Notes: a model not told the origin generated them from the sequence alone. Shown: positions 12,300-20,231, numbered from the stretch's first letter. The stretch: 20,402 bases of DNA from DATGYC01 sp035298385 (GCA_035298385.1 DATGYC010000003.1:1-20402), one strand, 5' to 3'. Numbers and translations are program-made.

Positions 12300-13334
12300 T
12301 CAAGGGGTCTGCAGGGATACTGTCAGACGAATCTGACCGACCTCCCGGCCGGCATGGTTCTTGATGGGGCCCGGGCGCCACCAGGCCAGCGCCTCTCGCT
12401 CAGCCTCACCGAGCAGGCCAAGCTGATTCAGAATCTCGACGACGACGAGGTCGCGCTCCTTGCCCGCTCCCGACTCCATCTTCACGGTGACGCCGATGCC
12501 CCCCTGGGCGCCCAGCGCCTGCAGGACCGGCGAGCGCTCCACCGCCTCGGGCAGGATACCGACCGAGTAGACCCCGTCCGCCCCGCTCTTCGCCACAACC
12601 GGCAGGCTGGCCATAAGCGCCGTGCAGATGCGCTTCCGGCCCGCCACCAGATAGGGATGGGCCCGCATCGCATCCCGGAAGCGGCAGGCCGACTCGACCA
12701 GACCATGCGGCATCGCCGCTGGTTCGGCTAGGCGGGCGTAGGCCAGGGCCATCCGGCTGATCGGCAGGCCAAAGACTGGCACCCCACAGCCATCTACCCC
12801 GATGGTGATCGCCGCCGGGTCCAGATCGACCGCCTCAGCTACGGTGGACAGGATTCGTTGCTGCAAGGGTGAGGCCGGATCTAGGTAGTTGTCCAGCGGC
12901 AGGTCAAGGTGACGGGCCAGCGCCAGCATTCCCGTATGCTTACCCGAGCAGTTGTTGTGCACCGCACCCGGCTCCGGGGTATGTAACGCCGTCTCCCGGT
13001 CAAAGGGCGCATGAATGCCACACTGCAACGCCTCCGGCCCAACCCCGGCGAGTTGGAGCGCCTCGGCCACACCGGCGGTATGGACCGGCTCACCATTATG
13101 CGAGGCCGCGAAGAGCGCCAGATGCTCGGCACGGAGACCAAAGCGGTCTGCCGCCCCCAACTGGACGAGCGCCATCGCCTGGATTGGCTTCGCCGCCGAC
13201 CGCCAGTAGGTCACCATCTCGGGGTCGCCAGCAGCGAGCAGTAACCGCCCGGCGCCATCGACGACCGCAATCGAGCCACGGAACCGGTTCTCGACCAAGG
13301 GGCCCCGGGTCATCTCAAGTAAAATAGCTGACAT
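12300..13334 (-). CDS. Asparaginase II-family L-asparaginase
   Basis: At 344 residues, it belongs to the Rhizobium etli-type 'asparaginase II' family, unrelated to the classical bacterial asparaginases, and hydrolyses L-asparagine to aspartate and ammonia. Family motifs are SAAKPIQA, the SHNGEPVH block, HNNCSGKHTGMLALA and IGVDGCGVPVFGLP, the last with conserved Cys. The ATG at 13334 is preceded by AGGAGGATA; an upstream TTG at 13361 would put this ribosome site inside the gene, so it is rejected. There is no signal peptide, so the enzyme is cytoplasmic. Product aspartate is the PanD substrate, which fits the neighbouring gene. Confidence 0.9.
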   Translation of the reverse strand: MSAILLEMTRGPLVENRFRGSIAVVDGAGRLLLAAGDPEMVTYWRSAAKPIQAMALVQLGAADRFGLRAEHLALFAASHNGEPVHTAGVAEALQLAGVGPEALQCGIHAPFDRETALHTPEPGAVHNNCSGKHTGMLALARHLDLPLDNYLDPASPLQQRILSTVAEAVDLDPAAITIGVDGCGVPVFGLPISRMALAYARLAEPAAMPHGLVESACRFRDAMRAHPYLVAGRKRICTALMASLPVVAKSGADGVYSVGILPEAVERSPVLQALGAQGGIGVTVKMESGAGKERDLVVVEILNQLGLLGEAEREALAWWRPGPIKNHAGREVGQIRLTVSLQTP

Positions 13335-13365
13335 AACGCTATATCCTCCTATAGAAAACAAAGAG

Positions 13366-13413
13366 GGGCAACCTCCGAGGACGGTGCCATGTTAGCCCCG
13401 CAGGAGGTTGCCC
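13366..13413 (-). terminator. Terminator after mazF / leader hairpin of the asparaginase gene
   Basis: An 11-bp stem GGGCAACCTCC / GGAGGTTGCCC encloses a 26-nt loop and is followed on the minus strand by TCTTTGTTTTC. It lies 29 nt past the mazF stop and 32 nt before the asparaginase start. It most likely ends the seven-gene operon. Its closeness to the next gene also allows an attenuator role; I found no T-box or known riboswitch motif. Confidence 0.7.
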
Positions 13414-13441
13414 ACCGGAGGGGCGCCCCCCGGGTTCTTCG

Positions 13442-13804
13442 TTACAGTTCTTTCAAACCTAGACTGATCAGCAGCGCCTCATCCACCAGCTTCATAACGG
13501 GGCCATCCAGGTGGGTCACCTTCTCACGCAACCGACGCTTATCAATGGTGCGAATCTGCTCCAAGAGGATGACAGAGTCTCGCTCCAGGCCGTGCGCTTC
13601 GCCCCCAAGCTCAACGTGGATGGGCAACTTGGCCTTCTCAATCTGACTTGTGATGGCTGAGACGATAACTGTGGGGCTGTACTTGTTGCCAATGTCATTC
13701 TGCAAGACCAACACGGGGCGTACGCCGCCCTGCTCTGAACCGATCACTGGACTGAGATCCGCATAAAAGACGTCGCCCCGACGGATGTGCAATGGCCTAG
13801 TCAT
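13442..13804 (-). CDS. mazF: Toxin endoribonuclease MazF (EndoA)
   Basis: This 120-residue sequence-specific mRNA endonuclease (Bacillus MazF cleaves at UACAU) has the conserved body RRGDVFYADLSPVIGSEQGG, then VRPVLVLQNDIG. Arg29 and Thr52 (AITSQ) correspond to the catalytic pair in Bacillus MazF, and the C-terminal RDSVILLEQIRTIDK block is intact, so it should be active. The start ATG overlaps the antitoxin stop (ATGACTAG), giving coupled translation. The frame is open 13 codons further, but these lie in the antitoxin gene. Terminal gene of the acpS–alr operon. Confidence 0.95.
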   Translation of the reverse strand: MTRPLHIRRGDVFYADLSPVIGSEQGGVRPVLVLQNDIGNKYSPTVIVSAITSQIEKAKLPIHVELGGEAHGLERDSVILLEQIRTIDKRRLREKVTHLDGPVMKLVDEALLISLGLKEL

Positions 13805-14066
13805 GTGGCCGGGACCCATCTGCCGCGGCCGAAGTGGGCTCAAAGAGGGGGCCTTCTTCGGCCAGAGAGAGGTTGAGGCAGGCCATCTGCTGATAGCCGC
13901 GCTTCATCTGCTCTCGCATCTCCCTTTTCTTCCTTTCGTCGAGGTAACTCCGCATGGCCTGCCGGAGGTGAGCAGACCGCTGGACGATCAACCCGACCAG
14001 CCTGTGCAGCGGTCGGACTTCAGACGGAAGTTCGTTCGTAGCCCGATTTCCCGACTGATTCGCCAT
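13797..14066 (-). CDS. mazE: Antitoxin MazE/EndoAI (divergent N terminus)
   Basis: At 89 residues, it is the partner that binds and inhibits MazF. The C-terminal half, REQMKRGYQQMACLNLSLAEEG, aligns well with the toxin-binding end of Bacillus EndoAI. The N-terminal ribbon-helix-helix part is hard to see: the usual KISLPENL-type beta strand is not obvious, leaving a helical VRPLHRLVGLIVQRSAHLRQAM segment and the SYLDERKKRE helix. The ATG follows GGAGGAGGGG. Its place between alr and mazF is the Firmicute standard. Confidence 0.85.
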   Translation of the reverse strand: MANQSGNRATNELPSEVRPLHRLVGLIVQRSAHLRQAMRSYLDERKKREMREQMKRGYQQMACLNLSLAEEGPLFEPTSAAADGSRPHD

Positions 14067-14130
14067 GGGACACCCCTCCTCCGAAAAGCACTCCCGCTCT
14101 ATTGTATGATCGGGCGTCCCCTACGTGCCG

Positions 14131-15279
14131 CTACCCAGGACGGCGCTCCTCCTTGATCCACTCATCCCCGCGCCGGTAGAAGCGAGGAACCCGCGGCCCG
14201 ATGTCACAGACGATCTCGTAGTTGATCGTGCCAAGCATCTGGGCCAGGGCATGGGCGGGCTGGCCTGGCCCGATGATGATCACGTCATCACCAACCTGTG
14301 CCTCCACACCATCCGGGATGCGGATCAGGGTCTGATCCATGCAGACCCGCCCCACAATCGGGCACGGGTGGTCGTTGACTAAGAGTACGCCCCGGTTGGA
14401 GAGGTTGCGACTCAACCCATCGGCGTAGCCGACCGGGAGGACGGCGATTCGCTCCCGCTCGGTCGGGCGGTAGGTCCCACCGTACGAGAGGGGCGCCCCC
14501 GCCTCTACCTCCTTGAGAAAGGAGATGCGGGTCTTCCAGGTCAGCGCTGGCTTCAACTCGACCGGCCATTTCACCTGAGGATCGGGCGGCATTCCATACA
14601 TGGCAATCCCTGCCCGGACCATATCATAATGCCCGCTCGGGTGAATCATGATTCCCGCCGAGTTGCAGGTATGGCGGATCGGGATCTGGATCCCCTCAGC
14701 CTCCAGGTCGGCCAGGACTTGGTTGTACCGGCTGATCTGCGCCCCGGTCATCGGGTTCTCAGGCTCATCAGCCACCGCAAAGTGGGTAAAGAGCCCCTCC
14801 ACCTCCAGCATGGGGAGGCTGTTTACCTGCTTGATAAACGCCACGACCTGCTCCGGCGGCAGGCCGACTCGGCCCATACCGGTGTCGACCTTGACGTGCA
14901 GGGCCATCTTCCGGCGATAGGCCCGCGCCCACTTGGAGCACTCCTGCACGACCTCCATCTGATAGACGGTTGGCCGCAGGTCATAGAGCAACGTGTTGTC
15001 AGCTTGGCCGGGCTGGACATGCCCCAGGATGAGGCAGGGCGTGGTGATGCCGGCCCGCCTGAGTTCCATCCCCTCTTCGACGGAGGCGACACCGAGCCAC
15101 TCAGCGCCCGCTTGGACTGCCGCCTTGGCCACCTGCACAACGCCGTGGCCGTAGGCGTTCGCCTTGACGACCGCCATCAGCATCGAGTTCGGCGCACAAG
15201 CCTTCAGGGTCTGTACGTTTGCGGCAATCGCGTCCAGATCGACCTCGACCCACGTCGGCCTTATCCGCCCTGGATTCAC
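14131..15279 (-). CDS. alr: Alanine racemase Alr
   Basis: This PLP enzyme interconverts L- and D-alanine for peptidoglycan. It is 382 residues. Lys39, which binds PLP, lies in AVVKANAYGHG at the same number as in Geobacillus Alr, and the second catalytic base, Tyr, is in SYGGTYRP. RVCMDQ and the C-terminal beta domain are present. The GTG start at 15279 has GGAGGAGGG upstream and follows the nnr stop by 13 nt; the longer open frame upstream overlaps nnr and has no Alr character. In spore formers a second, spore-specific alr may exist; this one is in the housekeeping operon. Confidence 0.96.
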   Translation of the reverse strand: MNPGRIRPTWVEVDLDAIAANVQTLKACAPNSMLMAVVKANAYGHGVVQVAKAAVQAGAEWLGVASVEEGMELRRAGITTPCLILGHVQPGQADNTLLYDLRPTVYQMEVVQECSKWARAYRRKMALHVKVDTGMGRVGLPPEQVVAFIKQVNSLPMLEVEGLFTHFAVADEPENPMTGAQISRYNQVLADLEAEGIQIPIRHTCNSAGIMIHPSGHYDMVRAGIAMYGMPPDPQVKWPVELKPALTWKTRISFLKEVEAGAPLSYGGTYRPTERERIAVLPVGYADGLSRNLSNRGVLLVNDHPCPIVGRVCMDQTLIRIPDGVEAQVGDDVIIIGPGQPAHALAQMLGTINYEIVCDIGPRVPRFYRRGDEWIKEERRPG

Positions 15280-15292
15280 GGGCGCCCTCCTC

Positions 15293-16861
15293 CTATCCCC
15301 AGAACTCTTCCCAACGATCCGGGATCCCCTCGCGTACGGCCTTCTGAGCCTTGGGCAGCTCCAACGCCAGGTCACCCGCCAGGATTCCATCATCACCAAA
15401 CTCGACCGACAGCCGATCGCCGGCTAGGCCGTGCAGGTAGGCACCAACAACGGCCGCCTCAGTCGGGGCGAGCCCCTGGGCCAATAGGCCCGCGATCACG
15501 CCGGTCAGGACATCGCCCGAACCGCCGGTACCAAGTGCGCGCGAGCCGGTTGGGTTGATCCAGATCTGGCCGCTCGGCTCGGCGATCAGCGTGAAGGCGC
15601 CCTTCAGGAGGACGACCGCCCCGCTTCGCTTCGCCGCTTCACGCGCAGCGCCGAACCGGTCCTTCTCGACCGCCTCGATCGGTACGCCCAGGAACTGGGC
15701 CATCTCGCCTGGGTGGGGGGTCAGCACGATCGGTGCCTCAACCTCCGCCAGCAGTTCGGGGTGACCCTTGAAGGCCTTCAGCGCATCCGCATCGAGCACG
15801 AGCGGAACCGTCGACTTCGTCACCACCTGGCGCACGAACTCGGCCGCCTCCGGATCGGTCCCGATGCCGGGGCCAACGGCAATGGCGTTCATCTTGGCCG
15901 CCCGTTCCAGGAATGGCCCGGCCGCCTCTGCGGCGAAGCCACCCTCCGCATTCTCAGCGAAGGGGAGCGTCATGAATTCGGGCCGAATCCCGGCAACGAC
16001 CGGCTGCGAGTTGAGCGGTGCGGCAACGGTCACCAGACCAGCGCCGACCCGCAGGGCCGCTTCGCCTGCCAGGGCAGCCGCACCGGTCATCCCGCGTGAG
16101 GCCGCGGCCACCAAGATGCGACCACGGGTGCCCTTGTGGGCGTTCCGGCCGTACTGCGGCAACCACTCGGCCACCTGGGCCGCCCGGGTCAGTTCAACGG
16201 AGATCGTCTCCGCCGCGATAGCCGAAGCAGGCAGACCAATATCAACGACGATCATCTCACCGGCCAGATCGACGCCGGGGAACTGGAAGAGGCCCAGCTT
16301 GGGCAGGCCAAACGTCGCAGTCCACTCCGCCTCGACGGCGATCCCATCCACCTGCCCGGTGTTCGGGTCGACGCCCGACGGCAGATCGACCGCCAGGACA
16401 GGTTTGCTGCAGTTATTCATCATCTTGATCGCCTCGGCAGCCAGGCCCTTAATCGAACCGTGCCAGCCGGTCCCGAAGAGGGCGTCAATAATGAAGGCGG
16501 CCTTGCGCGCAGCGTTCGGCGCCTGGGCCGGCATCAGAATCGGCACGCCAGCGAGCCGGGCGGCGTGCAACACCTCAGAGGCCGGGCTGTCCTCCGTCAC
16601 ATCCTCCGGGTTGAACCAGGCGACGGCCTGGACGGTCAGGCCCCAGTGGTGGAGCCAGCGGGCGGCCACGAGGCCATCGCCACCGTTATTCCCCTTCCCG
16701 CAAATGACAACGATCGGACCGGGGTGGTCCGCCGCTAGTCGGCGAGCGACCTCGGCGAGCTGGCCACCGGCCACCTCCATCAAGACCCGTGGGCTAATTC
16801 CGTAGTCATCGAAAACGCGCTGTTCAATGGAATGCATGGTCTCTGTGGAGACGACCTTCAT
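15293..16861 (-). CDS. nnr: Bifunctional NAD(P)H-hydrate epimerase/dehydratase Nnr
   Basis: This 522-residue metabolite-repair enzyme epimerises R-NAD(P)HX (N-terminal YjeF domain, about 1–215) and dehydrates S-NAD(P)HX with ADP or ATP (C-terminal ribokinase-like domain, about 230–510). The epimerase signature is VICGKGNNGGDGLVAARWL. The dehydratase shows LTPHPGEMAQFLG and the GSGDVLTGVIAGLLAQG phosphate loop. The ATG overlaps the acpS stop (ATGA), and AGGTGG lies ahead of it. An upstream open extension covers acpS and is not real. Bacillus has the same acpS–nnr–alr order. Confidence 0.95.
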   Translation of the reverse strand: MKVVSTETMHSIEQRVFDDYGISPRVLMEVAGGQLAEVARRLAADHPGPIVVICGKGNNGGDGLVAARWLHHWGLTVQAVAWFNPEDVTEDSPASEVLHAARLAGVPILMPAQAPNAARKAAFIIDALFGTGWHGSIKGLAAEAIKMMNNCSKPVLAVDLPSGVDPNTGQVDGIAVEAEWTATFGLPKLGLFQFPGVDLAGEMIVVDIGLPASAIAAETISVELTRAAQVAEWLPQYGRNAHKGTRGRILVAAASRGMTGAAALAGEAALRVGAGLVTVAAPLNSQPVVAGIRPEFMTLPFAENAEGGFAAEAAGPFLERAAKMNAIAVGPGIGTDPEAAEFVRQVVTKSTVPLVLDADALKAFKGHPELLAEVEAPIVLTPHPGEMAQFLGVPIEAVEKDRFGAAREAAKRSGAVVLLKGAFTLIAEPSGQIWINPTGSRALGTGGSGDVLTGVIAGLLAQGLAPTEAAVVGAYLHGLAGDRLSVEFGDDGILAGDLALELPKAQKAVREGIPDRWEEFWG

Positions 16862-17235
16862 GAAAGAGCCACCACCTGTGCTATCGCGTAAGCTTGTGCA
16901 TGGGAGAGGGAGAGTTGGAACGACCGGATCGATCGCTCTGCAGCGATCTGGGTCAGCCGGTCGGAGAGTCGCAGCGTCGGTTGACCAGAGGGGAGTCGAA
17001 CGACCTCCACCTCGGTCCACTTGACGCCAGAGAGGCCTAGGCCAATCGCCTTCAGGGCGGCCTCCTTCGCAGCAAAGCGGGCGGCCATGCGATGAAACTG
17101 GGCCTTGCCGCCGGCTTGGCAGTAGGCGAGCTCGGCCGGGGTGAAGAGGCGAGCCAGGAAGCGCTCCCCGTGCCGCTCCACCGCTAGGCGGATGCGCTCC
17201 ACCTCGATCAGATCGATGCCCGTGCCCACGATCAT
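16858..17235 (-). CDS. acpS: Holo-[acyl-carrier-protein] synthase AcpS
   Basis: At 125 residues, it moves the 4'-phosphopantetheine arm from coenzyme A to acyl carrier protein. Asp8 in GTGIDLIEVERI and the Glu in FAAKEAALKAIG bind magnesium; SLSHAQAYAIAQV ends the domain. Length and motifs are typical. The ATG has GAGGTGA 5 nt upstream and overlaps the preceding stop by ATGA. Confidence 0.96.
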   Translation of the reverse strand: MIVGTGIDLIEVERIRLAVERHGERFLARLFTPAELAYCQAGGKAQFHRMAARFAAKEAALKAIGLGLSGVKWTEVEVVRLPSGQPTLRLSDRLTQIAAERSIRSFQLSLSHAQAYAIAQVVALS

Positions 17236-17507
17236 GGCTTCACCTCGGACTCTAGCTTGTAGAGAAAGGCAAGGACCTCAGCCACCGCTCGGTAGAGTTC
17301 CGGCGGGATCTGGCTGCCCACCTCCAGGCGCACGAGCGCCTGGGCCAGCGGGTGGTCCTGGTGGATCGGCACCCCGTGTGCCTCTGCCACGGATTCGATC
17401 ATCCGGGCGATCTCGCCCTGGCCGGCGGCCAAGACTCGGGGTGCTGCATCCTGGGTCGGGTCGTAGCCGAGGGCGACGGTCGCCTTACGTGGTTTTGCCG
17501 TGCTCAT
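17232..17507 (-). CDS. FlhB C-terminal-like protein (YlqH-like)
   Basis: This 91-residue stand-alone homologue of the cytoplasmic tail of FlhB is of the YlqH type. TVALGYDPTQDAAPRVLAAGQGEIA and the GVPIHQDHPLAQAL–GSQIPPELYRAVAEVLAFLYKLE run match the export-gate 'switch' domain. The self-cleaving NPTH motif and the membrane part of true FlhB are absent. Function of such short versions is not established. It overlaps the FliK-like gene upstream and acpS downstream by 4 nt each, so it is part of the acpS operon. Confidence 0.88.
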   Translation of the reverse strand: MSTAKPRKATVALGYDPTQDAAPRVLAAGQGEIARMIESVAEAHGVPIHQDHPLAQALVRLEVGSQIPPELYRAVAEVLAFLYKLESEVKP

Positions 17508-18157
17508 CCGCGCTGGTCCAACCGTGTGACACCCGTGGATGCTTCGGGCGCCGGGGGGCTCGGCAGTAGTCGGGCGCCCGCCTGAACACGGGCGAAGCCC
17601 GCCGCCGTCAAGCGCTCGGTCAACCCTGCCATCCCCGCCTGCAAGCGGCTGAGCGCGTCAGGCTTGGCACTGCCGAACCGGGCGAGCAGGGCCTCACCGC
17701 TGGCCTCCAGGTCAGCCCTGAGCGGCCCAAGCCCTGGGGTCTCCCACCAGAGCGAGACCTTGGCGGGCGATTTGGTATCGCCCTGATCGCTTTGGGCCTC
17801 CGGATCGATCCGGAGTTGGACCCAACCGGAGCCGCCCCCTGGCAGGGGGACCGGCAGCCAGACCAGTTGCGGGGTCGGATCCGTTCGGGCCTCCGCTGGG
17901 GGCGCCCCCTCCAGTCGAAGGAGGATCTGCTCCGGCCCGGCCTCGGCCACCCGAAGCCGGACCTGCTCGCCCTCGACCAAGGCCGTCTCCAGACGAACCT
18001 CCAGCCGTACGCCCTTGCCCAGGACCAAGATGGCCCGATCGCCAAAGACCGAGAGGACCGTGGCAGAGAGTGCGCGTCCTGGGGTAAGCTGGACCTCACC
18101 GCCCTCTAGTAGCGTTGCCTGCAGCAACCGACCGATGTTAGCGCCGCCCACCTGCAT
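17504..18157 (-). CDS. FliK/YlqG-like protein
   Basis: At 217 residues, its N-terminal half is beta-rich (GRALSATVLSVFGDRAILVLGKG, with repeating VEGEQVRLRV strands). The C-terminal half has the KVSLWWETPGLGPLRADLEASGEALLARFG pattern of the flagellar hook-length (FliK) C-terminal domain. With the FlhB-tail-like gene immediately downstream, it matches the ylqG–ylqH pair of Bacillus. The assignment rests on this pairing and pattern. Whether it works in flagellar export is unknown; no other flagellar gene is in the window. First gene of the operon. Confidence 0.7.
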   Translation of the reverse strand: MQVGGANIGRLLQATLLEGGEVQLTPGRALSATVLSVFGDRAILVLGKGVRLEVRLETALVEGEQVRLRVAEAGPEQILLRLEGAPPAEARTDPTPQLVWLPVPLPGGGSGWVQLRIDPEAQSDQGDTKSPAKVSLWWETPGLGPLRADLEASGEALLARFGSAKPDALSRLQAGMAGLTERLTAAGFARVQAGARLLPSPPAPEASTGVTRLDQRG

Positions 18158-18314
18158 CCCCTTACACCACCCTCCGCCCCGATACCCTTAGCGATCGATG
18201 GGCAACCTTTCGCCAGCAGTAAGGTGAAACCCTGCTCTCCTGGTAGACGGCTGACAAAGCCGCTTGGTAAACTGTTGGAAGGATTTATGACAGCATGTAA
18301 AGGGAGGGTCAGGT

Positions 18315-18662
18315 GTGCACCTCTTTGCGTACGGGACGCTGATGGACCGACGCATCCTGGCCCGGGTCCTGGGTCGAACCCCACCCAACGGGGTGCCCGC
18401 CACCCTCTACGGCTACAAGAAGTGGGAGACGACCTTGGGCTACCCCATTATCCTGCCCGAGACAGGCGCAGTATGCCAGGGGATGGTCTTCTACAACCTG
18501 AGTCAGCAGGATTGGAAGCGGCTAGATGAGTATGAAAAGGCGACGACCGAGCCGCCTGCCTACTTTCGGCGCCTGCTCTCCGCCCAGGGCGGCAGTGGTT
18601 CGATCAGCGTCCAGGTCTACGTGGGGAACCTGAATTACTTCCGGGCCCGCCTCAAACGATAA
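18315..18662 (+). CDS. Gamma-glutamylcyclotransferase-family protein
   Basis: At 115 residues, it has the GGCT/AIG2-like fold. The signature FAYGTLM opens the protein, and LDEYEKA supplies the conserved acid residue. Family members release 5-oxoproline from gamma-glutamyl compounds, but small bacterial ones are largely untested. The GTG at 18315 has GGGAGGG 5–6 nt upstream. It is divergent from the FliK-like gene across about 157 nt, in which I see no clear riboswitch or strong promoter. Confidence 0.85.
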   Translation: MHLFAYGTLMDRRILARVLGRTPPNGVPATLYGYKKWETTLGYPIILPETGAVCQGMVFYNLSQQDWKRLDEYEKATTEPPAYFRRLLSAQGGSGSISVQVYVGNLNYFRARLKR

Positions 18663-18667
18663 AGCGA

Positions 18668-18692
18668 AGCGCCCTTCCAGATGAAGGGCGCT
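18668..18692. terminator. Bidirectional terminator between GGCT-like and TPR-like genes
   Basis: A 10-bp stem AGCGCCCTTC / GAAGGGCGCT with a 5-nt loop is followed by CTTTCTT on the plus strand. It starts 5 nt after the GGCT-like stop and 5 nt from the stop of the convergent minus-strand gene. Confidence 0.8.
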
Positions 18693-18697
18693 CTTTC

Positions 18698-19069
18698 TTA
18701 GTCGTCGCCAGCTAAGGTCACAGCCCCACCCTGCGAGAGGAGCCGCTCGTAGTCAGCAGCGAGCTCCTTGGCGGGCCAGTCGCCCCATCGCTCTACGATG
18801 GCGGTCTGAAGCCGGTGGGCCGTCTCCTGGGTGGTTGTGTCGCCAGCGGCGAGCGCGGTCGCCTGGGCGCCCAGCGTAAAGTTCAGTGCATCGACAGGCT
18901 CACCCATGGCCAGTGACACTTCAGCCAGGGTGAGATGGGCGCGGGAGGCCATCGCCCAATCCCCATCGGCTTGCTCCAACGCGATCCAGGCCAGCTTGAG
19001 GGCGCCTTCCCAGTTCTTGTTGTCCAAGTAGTAGGCCGCCCGGTCCAAAAGGTGGCTTAAGGCTTGCAC
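18698..19069 (-). CDS. Small tetratricopeptide-like helical protein
   Basis: At 123 residues, it is all-helical, with two or three TPR-like helix pairs: LLDRAAYYLDNKNWEGALKL, then RAHLTLAEVSLAMGEPVDAL, then TQETAHRLQTAIVERW. No enzyme motif. The GTG at 19069 has GGGGGGA 7 nt upstream; a longer frame to 19147 would run into the promoter at 19120. A TPR scaffold usually binds partner proteins or peptides; the partner is unknown. A second TPR gene lies upstream on the same strand. Confidence 0.7.
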   Translation of the reverse strand: MQALSHLLDRAAYYLDNKNWEGALKLAWIALEQADGDWAMASRAHLTLAEVSLAMGEPVDALNFTLGAQATALAAGDTTTQETAHRLQTAIVERWGDWPAKELAADYERLLSQGGAVTLAGDD

Positions 19070-19119
19070 GTAAAATCCCCCCTCACCCGCTAGTCTGCAC
19101 AACGAACCTTCTGAGTATG

Positions 19120-19147
19120 ATTGTACAGATATTTCAGCATAGTGCAA
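19120..19147 (-). promoter_or_regulatory. Promoter of the small TPR gene
   Basis: The minus strand shows -35 TTGCAC (19147–19142), a 16-nt spacer and -10 TACAAT (19125–19120), about 50 nt before the GTG start. This supports independent transcription after the terminator at 19169. Confidence 0.6.
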
Positions 19148-19168
19148 GAGGAGAGCCGCAACGAAAAC

Positions 19169-19196
19169 GGGCGCCCGCCATCGCTGGCGGGCGCCC
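19169..19196 (-). terminator. Terminator after the large TPR gene
   Basis: A perfect 12-bp stem GGGCGCCCGCCA / TGGCGGGCGCCC has a 4-nt loop. The minus strand then reads GTTTTCGTT. It begins 6 nt past the stop codon. Confidence 0.85.
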
Positions 19197-19201
19197 TGTC
19201 T

Positions 19202-20191
19202 CTAATTCACCAGGCTCCGGACGATGCCGGGGGAGAGATACTCGGAGAGTTCCAGACCCACCTCGCGGTAGTCCTTCTCCAGGGCCTCCACCACCTGGGC
19301 GCCCTCTCGCTTGATGGTCTCCGTGATCGCTTGTACGGCCAGGAGTTCAAGCTCATAGTGCCGGCCCTTCATCGCCTCTAAGCGGGCGGCAACGGCGTAG
19401 CCGAGTGCCTCCTTGCCTTGCCCGATCTTGACCGTGCAGCGATGTAGGAGCATGTGACACTGGAACCGGTGCGGATGGTCGTGCTGGGCCTGGTCCATCG
19501 ACTGCATCGCTGCGACCATCGCCCGGCCGATCCGTCCGGTGTAGAAGTAGTACTCGCCCTGGTTGTAAAGGTATTGAATCTTGTAAAGCAGCTCATGGGG
19601 AGTCCGCTTGGCGTACAACTTCTGCTCAGCCAGGATCGTCCGAACTGGTTCGATCGACGCCTCTGGTTCCCGTTCCCGGCGCCCCAGATAGATGCTGACC
19701 AGGTCCGAGCCGCAGATGAAGTGAGAATGCTCGTTCTCGTTTCGGCGGAACCACCGACGGGCTCGTTCGAGCGAGTCGACCGCTTTCTCAGTCTCCAGGA
19801 TGCGACCGTAGGTGATGCCCAATTGGCGCCAGACGGCGCCCTCCAGGCGGCGGGACCGGTCAAAGTCGCCTAAGTGCTTGAGGAAGGTGTAGAACTGCTC
19901 CAGCGCCTCGGTGAAGTTATTCGCTCCCACGTAGGCGGCGCCCAGGGTGAGCAACGCCCGGCCAAAGAGATCCCACTCCTTGGCGTCGCGAGCCATCTTG
20001 GTCGCCTGAATGCCAGAGGGGATGGCGCCGAAGGCGTCGTTGCTGGCCAGCTTGCACCTGGAGATGACCAGGTTGACATGGGCCATTTGGACCATGCCCA
20101 GGCCACCGCGCAGGAGAACCTGCTCGGCTGCACGTAGACAACCTTCGTAATCACCTGCCTCCATCAACTGGATCAGCTGTTCGACCATCAT
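19202..20191 (-). CDS. Tetratricopeptide repeat protein
   Basis: At 329 residues, it is built of helical pairs with TPR character: LIQLMEAGDYEGCLRAAEQ, ALLTLGAAYVGANNFTEALEQ, RQLGITYGRILETEKAVDSLE and YNQGEYYFYTGRIGRAMVAA. There is no signal peptide, no helix-turn-helix and no enzyme domain. It resembles the repeat part of Rap/RRNPP-type regulators only in being a TPR solenoid; without an effector domain this is a guess. The ATG at 20191 has GGGGGA 5 nt upstream (20188 is equally possible); a GTG at 20233 would start inside the promoter. It has its own promoter and terminator. Confidence 0.8.
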   Translation of the reverse strand: MMVEQLIQLMEAGDYEGCLRAAEQVLLRGGLGMVQMAHVNLVISRCKLASNDAFGAIPSGIQATKMARDAKEWDLFGRALLTLGAAYVGANNFTEALEQFYTFLKHLGDFDRSRRLEGAVWRQLGITYGRILETEKAVDSLERARRWFRRNENEHSHFICGSDLVSIYLGRREREPEASIEPVRTILAEQKLYAKRTPHELLYKIQYLYNQGEYYFYTGRIGRAMVAAMQSMDQAQHDHPHRFQCHMLLHRCTVKIGQGKEALGYAVAARLEAMKGRHYELELLAVQAITETIKREGAQVVEALEKDYREVGLELSEYLSPGIVRSLVN

Positions 20192-20231
20192 GCCGTCCCC
20201 CGATCTCGATGGTGAGGAGCCATCGCTCGAC

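Noticed and set aside
13366..13443. T-box leader before the asparaginase gene
   Set aside because: There is no room for a specifier stem, and the conserved GGGTGGnACCGCG block is absent.
18158..18314. Riboswitch (c-di-GMP or ZTP type) between the FliK-like and GGCT-like genes
   Set aside because: Short matches such as GGGCAA and CTGGCGAAA occur, but the remaining conserved elements are absent on either strand.
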